From assembly GCF_937616625.2 (NCBI RefSeq), contig NC_065575.1, forward strand, positions 4,285,501-4,349,500: DNA of 64,000 bases. Direction: 5' to 3'. The position numbers and the translations under genes are program-made. This document shows, in pieces, positions 60,780-64,000 of this stretch; position 1 is the first letter of the stretch; each line of letters begins with the position of its first letter. The notes under the pieces are model-generated. The model had not been told where the DNA came from, searched no databases, and worked only from the letters and a program-made list of their open reading frames with translations. Origin of the DNA: Mercurialis annua (taxonomy: Eukaryota > Streptophyta > Magnoliopsida > Malpighiales > Euphorbiaceae).

Positions 60780-60789
60780 TTCCATCTAA

Positions 60790-60925
60790 GCAAACCTAAA
60801 TTCACTCACCCAACCAACCAAATCAAACTTAAAATCACTCAACCAACCAAATCAAACTTAAAATCACCCAACCAATCAAATCAAACCTAAAATTACTCAC
60901 TCATTCAATTAAATCAAACCACTAA
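60790..60925. repeat. Degenerate tandem repeat of about 29 bp
   Basis: Three to four imperfect copies of CACCCAACCAACCAAATCAA followed by ACTTAAAAT, adjacent to the end of the second copia element. Low-complexity, no coding pattern. Confidence 0.7.
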
Positions 60926-60959
60926 ACTCTTAAACCCCACCCACAACGCAGGTTTGATT

Positions 60960-61311
60960 TTTTGTGCAAGAGATTATCAGAAAAGAAAACCTTTATTGAT
61001 TTATCAAAAAGTTGATTACAAGAGGAAGTACTACTCCCTTTTATACTGTTTTCTAAAACAGTTACTAAAGCTCAAAATAACTAACTATAGAGCTAATCTC
61101 AGCTACTACTAAACACACTAAAAGTGTGATCCGGATGCCAGCTAATGCCAGCTAATGCCAGCTGGTAGAAGCAGTTATGTGACAATAACCGTTTGTCCAT
61201 GTCAGCAATACAATCTGAAGCTTGCACCAGAAGCTATTAAACTTTGAGCTGCAAACTGCAAAACCAGGAAGCATCATGTGCTGAAGCTTGAAGCTGGATA
61301 TATTCTGTTAG
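60960..61311 (-). repeat. Probable 3' LTR of second copia element
   Basis: Begins on the minus strand right after the purine tract (TAACAGAATATATCCAGC; a normal LTR would start TG) and ends near CTCTTGCACAAAAAATCAAA. It includes three tandem copies of a 10-base unit GCCAGCTAAT (61138-61165). Ends are approximate because the other LTR is not visible. Confidence 0.55.
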
Positions 61312-61317
61312 CCCCCC

Positions 61318-64000
61318 TCAAGGTGGAGCATACAAATCTTGTATGGACAACTTGGATATAGCTGTGCTGAAGCTTGAAGGTGGCAAAGGCTTAGTGAAAC
61401 AGTCTGCAATTTGATTTGCAGAAGAAACAGGCAGCAAGTGAATAAGTCCAGATGCAATCTTCTCTCTTATAACATGACAATCTATTTCAATATGTTTAGT
61501 CCTTTCATGAAAGACAGGGTTGTGAGCTAACTGAATTGCAGAATTGTTGTCACAGTAAACCTGTATTGGCAGAGAGATAGTACTTCTCAAATCTTGAAAA
61601 AGATAATAAAGCCATTGTAGTTCACAACTCAAACTAGCCAGAGCCCTGTATTCAGCTTCTGAGCTGGATCTAGAAACTGTAGTCTGTTTCTTAGAACGCC
61701 AGGAAATTAGAGAATTCCCTAAGAAAACACAGTGACCTGAAATAGACTTTCTACTGTCTGAACATGAAGCCCAGTCAGAATCTGTGAAGGCCTGCAGTTT
61801 AAGAGAAGAATTGGAAGAGAAAAACAGTCATGCACCAGGAGTACCTTTCACATATCTTAAAACTCTATGAACAGCTTTAAGATGTGTAAAGGTTGGACAA
61901 TCCAGATACTGGGATAATTGTTGAACTGCTAGAGATAAGTCAGGCCTTGTAGTGCATAGATACAGCAATTTTCCAACCAATCTTCTGTACTCAGAATTGT
62001 CTGTAATAACATCAGTAGAATCTTTCATGAGTCTAGGAGAATTCAACATAGGTGTGGGAACAGGTTTGCTGTCAATGAAACCTGTTTCCTTGAGAAAGTC
62101 TAATGCATACTTTCTTTGGGACAAGTTAATGCCCTCTGAAGATCTTGCAACCTCAAGACCAAGAAAAAACTTAAGAGTTCCAAGGTCTTTAATGCTGAAA
62201 GAATCATGCAGATATCTCTTGATTTCTTGTATAGCAGGAAGAGATGTGCTGGCTACAATAACATCATCTACATAAATCAGAAGAGCTATGAAGAAATCAG
62301 AATCAGATTTGACAAAAAGAGAAGGATCTGCAGAAGAGACTTTAAATCCATGTTGAACAAGTGCTGCAGTAAGTTTGGCATTCCACTGCCTACTTGCTTG
62401 TTTAAGTCCATACAGAGACTTTTGCAATCTGCAAACCTGAGATGGATTCTGATGGTGAAAGCCAGGAGGTAGTTTCATATACACTTCTTCATGAAGGTCC
62501 CCATGAAGGAAGGCATTGTTAATATCCAGTTGATGTAAGTGCCAGCCATGAATAGCAGCTAAGGACAAAAGGGTTCTGGTTGTGGTCATTTTTGCAACAG
62601 GAGAAAAAGTCTCCAAATAATCAAGCCCTTCCTTTTGTGTGTACCCTTTTGCTACCAATCTTGCCTTATACCTCTCTATGCTACCATCAGCTTTGTATTT
62701 AACCTTATAAACCCACTTACAACCAATTGCAGACTTATGAGAAGGTAAATCTGTAATGGTCCAAGTATGATTATCCTCCAGAGCTTTAATTTCCTTTTGC
62801 ATAGCCTCCTGCCAGTGTATGGATTTGATAGCCTCATTATATGTATGTGGTTCTGTGATAGAAGAGATGGCTAAAGAAAAATGTTTTTGTTTTGAAGATA
62901 ATCTGCTATAAGAAATAACAGATGATATAGAATGGGGAGTTGTGGCTGTTTTAGATAGAGAAGAAGGTAAAGAGATAGAATAATCTTTTAGATGAGTTGG
63001 AAGAACAGAAGATCTAGTTGATCTTCTGAGAACTGGAAAGTCAGAGTCTGAAAAAATGGAAGCTGGAGGTGAAGGAGGTGAAGCAGCAAGAGTTGAGGAT
63101 GCTGTGGTGTTTGAATGTAAGGGTAACTCATCATAATCTAGAGTTGATGAGATTGGAACTCCTGGTTGAATTTTAGATGGTTGAGTTATGGAGAAAGGAA
63201 AATGATGTTCATAATAAACAATGTCTCTGGAAATGAGAATATGTTTAGTGTCCAGGTTAAAAAGAATAGAGCCTTTGGTGTTTGGTGGATATCCAAGAAA
63301 AATGCATTTGGAAGCTCTGGAGTCAAACTTCTGTTTAGGAGCAACATTTGAAGCAAAAACCAAACAACCAAAAACTCTTATATGATCATAAGTTGGAGGC
63401 TTACCATTTAGTATCTGAAAAGGAGTTTTGTCAAGAATCACTGGTGAAGGTGTTCTATTGATTAAATAAACTGCATGTAGCACACAGTATGACCAAAACT
63501 GCATAGGCAAAGAAGCTTGAAGCTTGAGAGCTCTGGCAACATTCAAAATGTGCTGGTGTTTTCTTTCCACTATGCTGTTTTACTGAGGTGTATAAACACA
63601 GGAAGTTTGATGAACAATAACAAATCTGTGATAAAAATCTGGGAATGAAAATTCCATTCCATTATCAGTTCTGATTCTCTTTATTGTAGTAGAGAATTGA
63701 TTCTGAATATGAACCACAAAATTCTGTAAATTCCCCCTTGTTTCAGACTTATGTTTCATCAAGAAAACCCAGGTATATCTTGAATGATCATCCACCAAAG
63801 TGAGAAAGTATTTGTAACCCTGCAAAGAACATGTACTGACAGGCCCCCATATATCAACATGTATTAAGTCAAAAATAGCATTGCTAGTAGATGTACTAAT
63901 GGGAAAAGGCATTCTTTTCTGTTTTGCAAAGTGACAGATATCACAAACATCAATACCAGAAACTTTTACAGAATCATCAAGTTTCTGAAGCAGCTTTAGT
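61318..64000 (-). pseudogene. Copia pol fragment with two in-frame stops
   Basis: Partial polyprotein, one frame, open to the right edge. Order from the right: HHCC region (CDICHFAKQKR), integrase (LIHVDIWGP, RTDNGMEF, VERKHQHILN), reverse transcriptase (WVYKVKYKADGSIERYKARL, DINNAFLHGDLHEEVYMKLP, YVDDVIVAS) and RNase H ([28 protein letters not shown]), ending at 61318. Two stops interrupt it: 63580-63582 in integrase, where relatives have Q, and 61828-61830 at the start of RNase H. The element is probably inactive. Confidence 0.88.

Larger units (their letters stand above)
60960..64000 (-). mobile_element. Second Ty1/copia element, decayed, cut by window edge
   Basis: Transcribed right to left. 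Contains the 3' LTR (about 60960-61311), a purine-rich tract TTGAGGGGGGC (minus strand, 61311-61321), then pol from RNase H back through reverse transcriptase and integrase to the GAG-pre-integrase region at the right edge. The 5' LTR, gag and protease lie outside the window. Its sequence differs strongly from the element at 23505-30159 (RE1-like rather than the same family). Confidence 0.88.

Overview
This window is nuclear DNA from a flowering plant, most likely a eudicot. It is AT-rich, its genes have GT-AG introns and plant-specific proteins (an E-class PPR protein, DUF538, an ATXR6-type H3K27 methyltransferase, an OPT peptide transporter), and the space between genes is filled with Ty1/copia retrotransposons, tRNA-derived SINEs and miniature inverted-repeat elements. 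I cannot name the species. Exon structures were built by hand from splice signals and family similarity. In every multi-exon model the exon lengths sum to a whole number of codons.

Layout, left to right. 0.8-2.4 kb (-): a small F-box protein with a SINE in its first intron. 3.9-8.1 kb (-): a five-exon oligopeptide transporter. 8.1-16.4 kb: no gene, but at least four foldback elements and a structured 128-bp tandem duplication. 16.4-19.5 kb (-): a six-exon RRM RNA-binding protein. 21.5-22.7 kb (-) and 32.8-33.9 kb (+): two Yippee-like zinc proteins, head to head, separated by a copia element at 23.5-30.2 kb. 34.4-35.7 kb and 39.5-41.1 kb (both -): a duplicated pair of unrecognised coiled-coil genes. 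43.1-45.0 kb (+): a coiled-coil protein with a C-terminal membrane anchor. 45.9-49.9 kb (+): a DEDDy exonuclease fused to a Mut7-C domain. 50.8-53.4 kb (-): an intronless PPR-E+ protein. 54.5-56.7 kb (+): ATXR6-like PHD-SET methyltransferase with a PCNA-binding box. 57.5-58.0 kb (+): DUF538 protein. 61 kb to the right edge (-): a decayed second copia element.

The genes do not form an operon or pathway; this is an ordinary mosaic of independent plant genes. The most unusual structure is the copia insertion at 23505-30159. A single 5-bp target duplication encloses three LTRs: a truncated LTR, a 3' internal fragment, a shared LTR, a near-complete internal region with one stop codon in the reverse transcriptase, and a final LTR. 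The truncation junction carries an inverted copy of nearby sequence, forming a foldback. The LTRs appear identical outside a microsatellite, so the insertion looks young. Other items worth attention are a dispersed SINE family of about 100 bp, a second SINE with a clean target duplication, several Mutator-type MITEs with 9-bp target duplications, and the segmental duplication that created the coiled-coil pair. I found no convincing entirely new biological system; the nearest candidates are the retrotransposon structure and its unusual leader.
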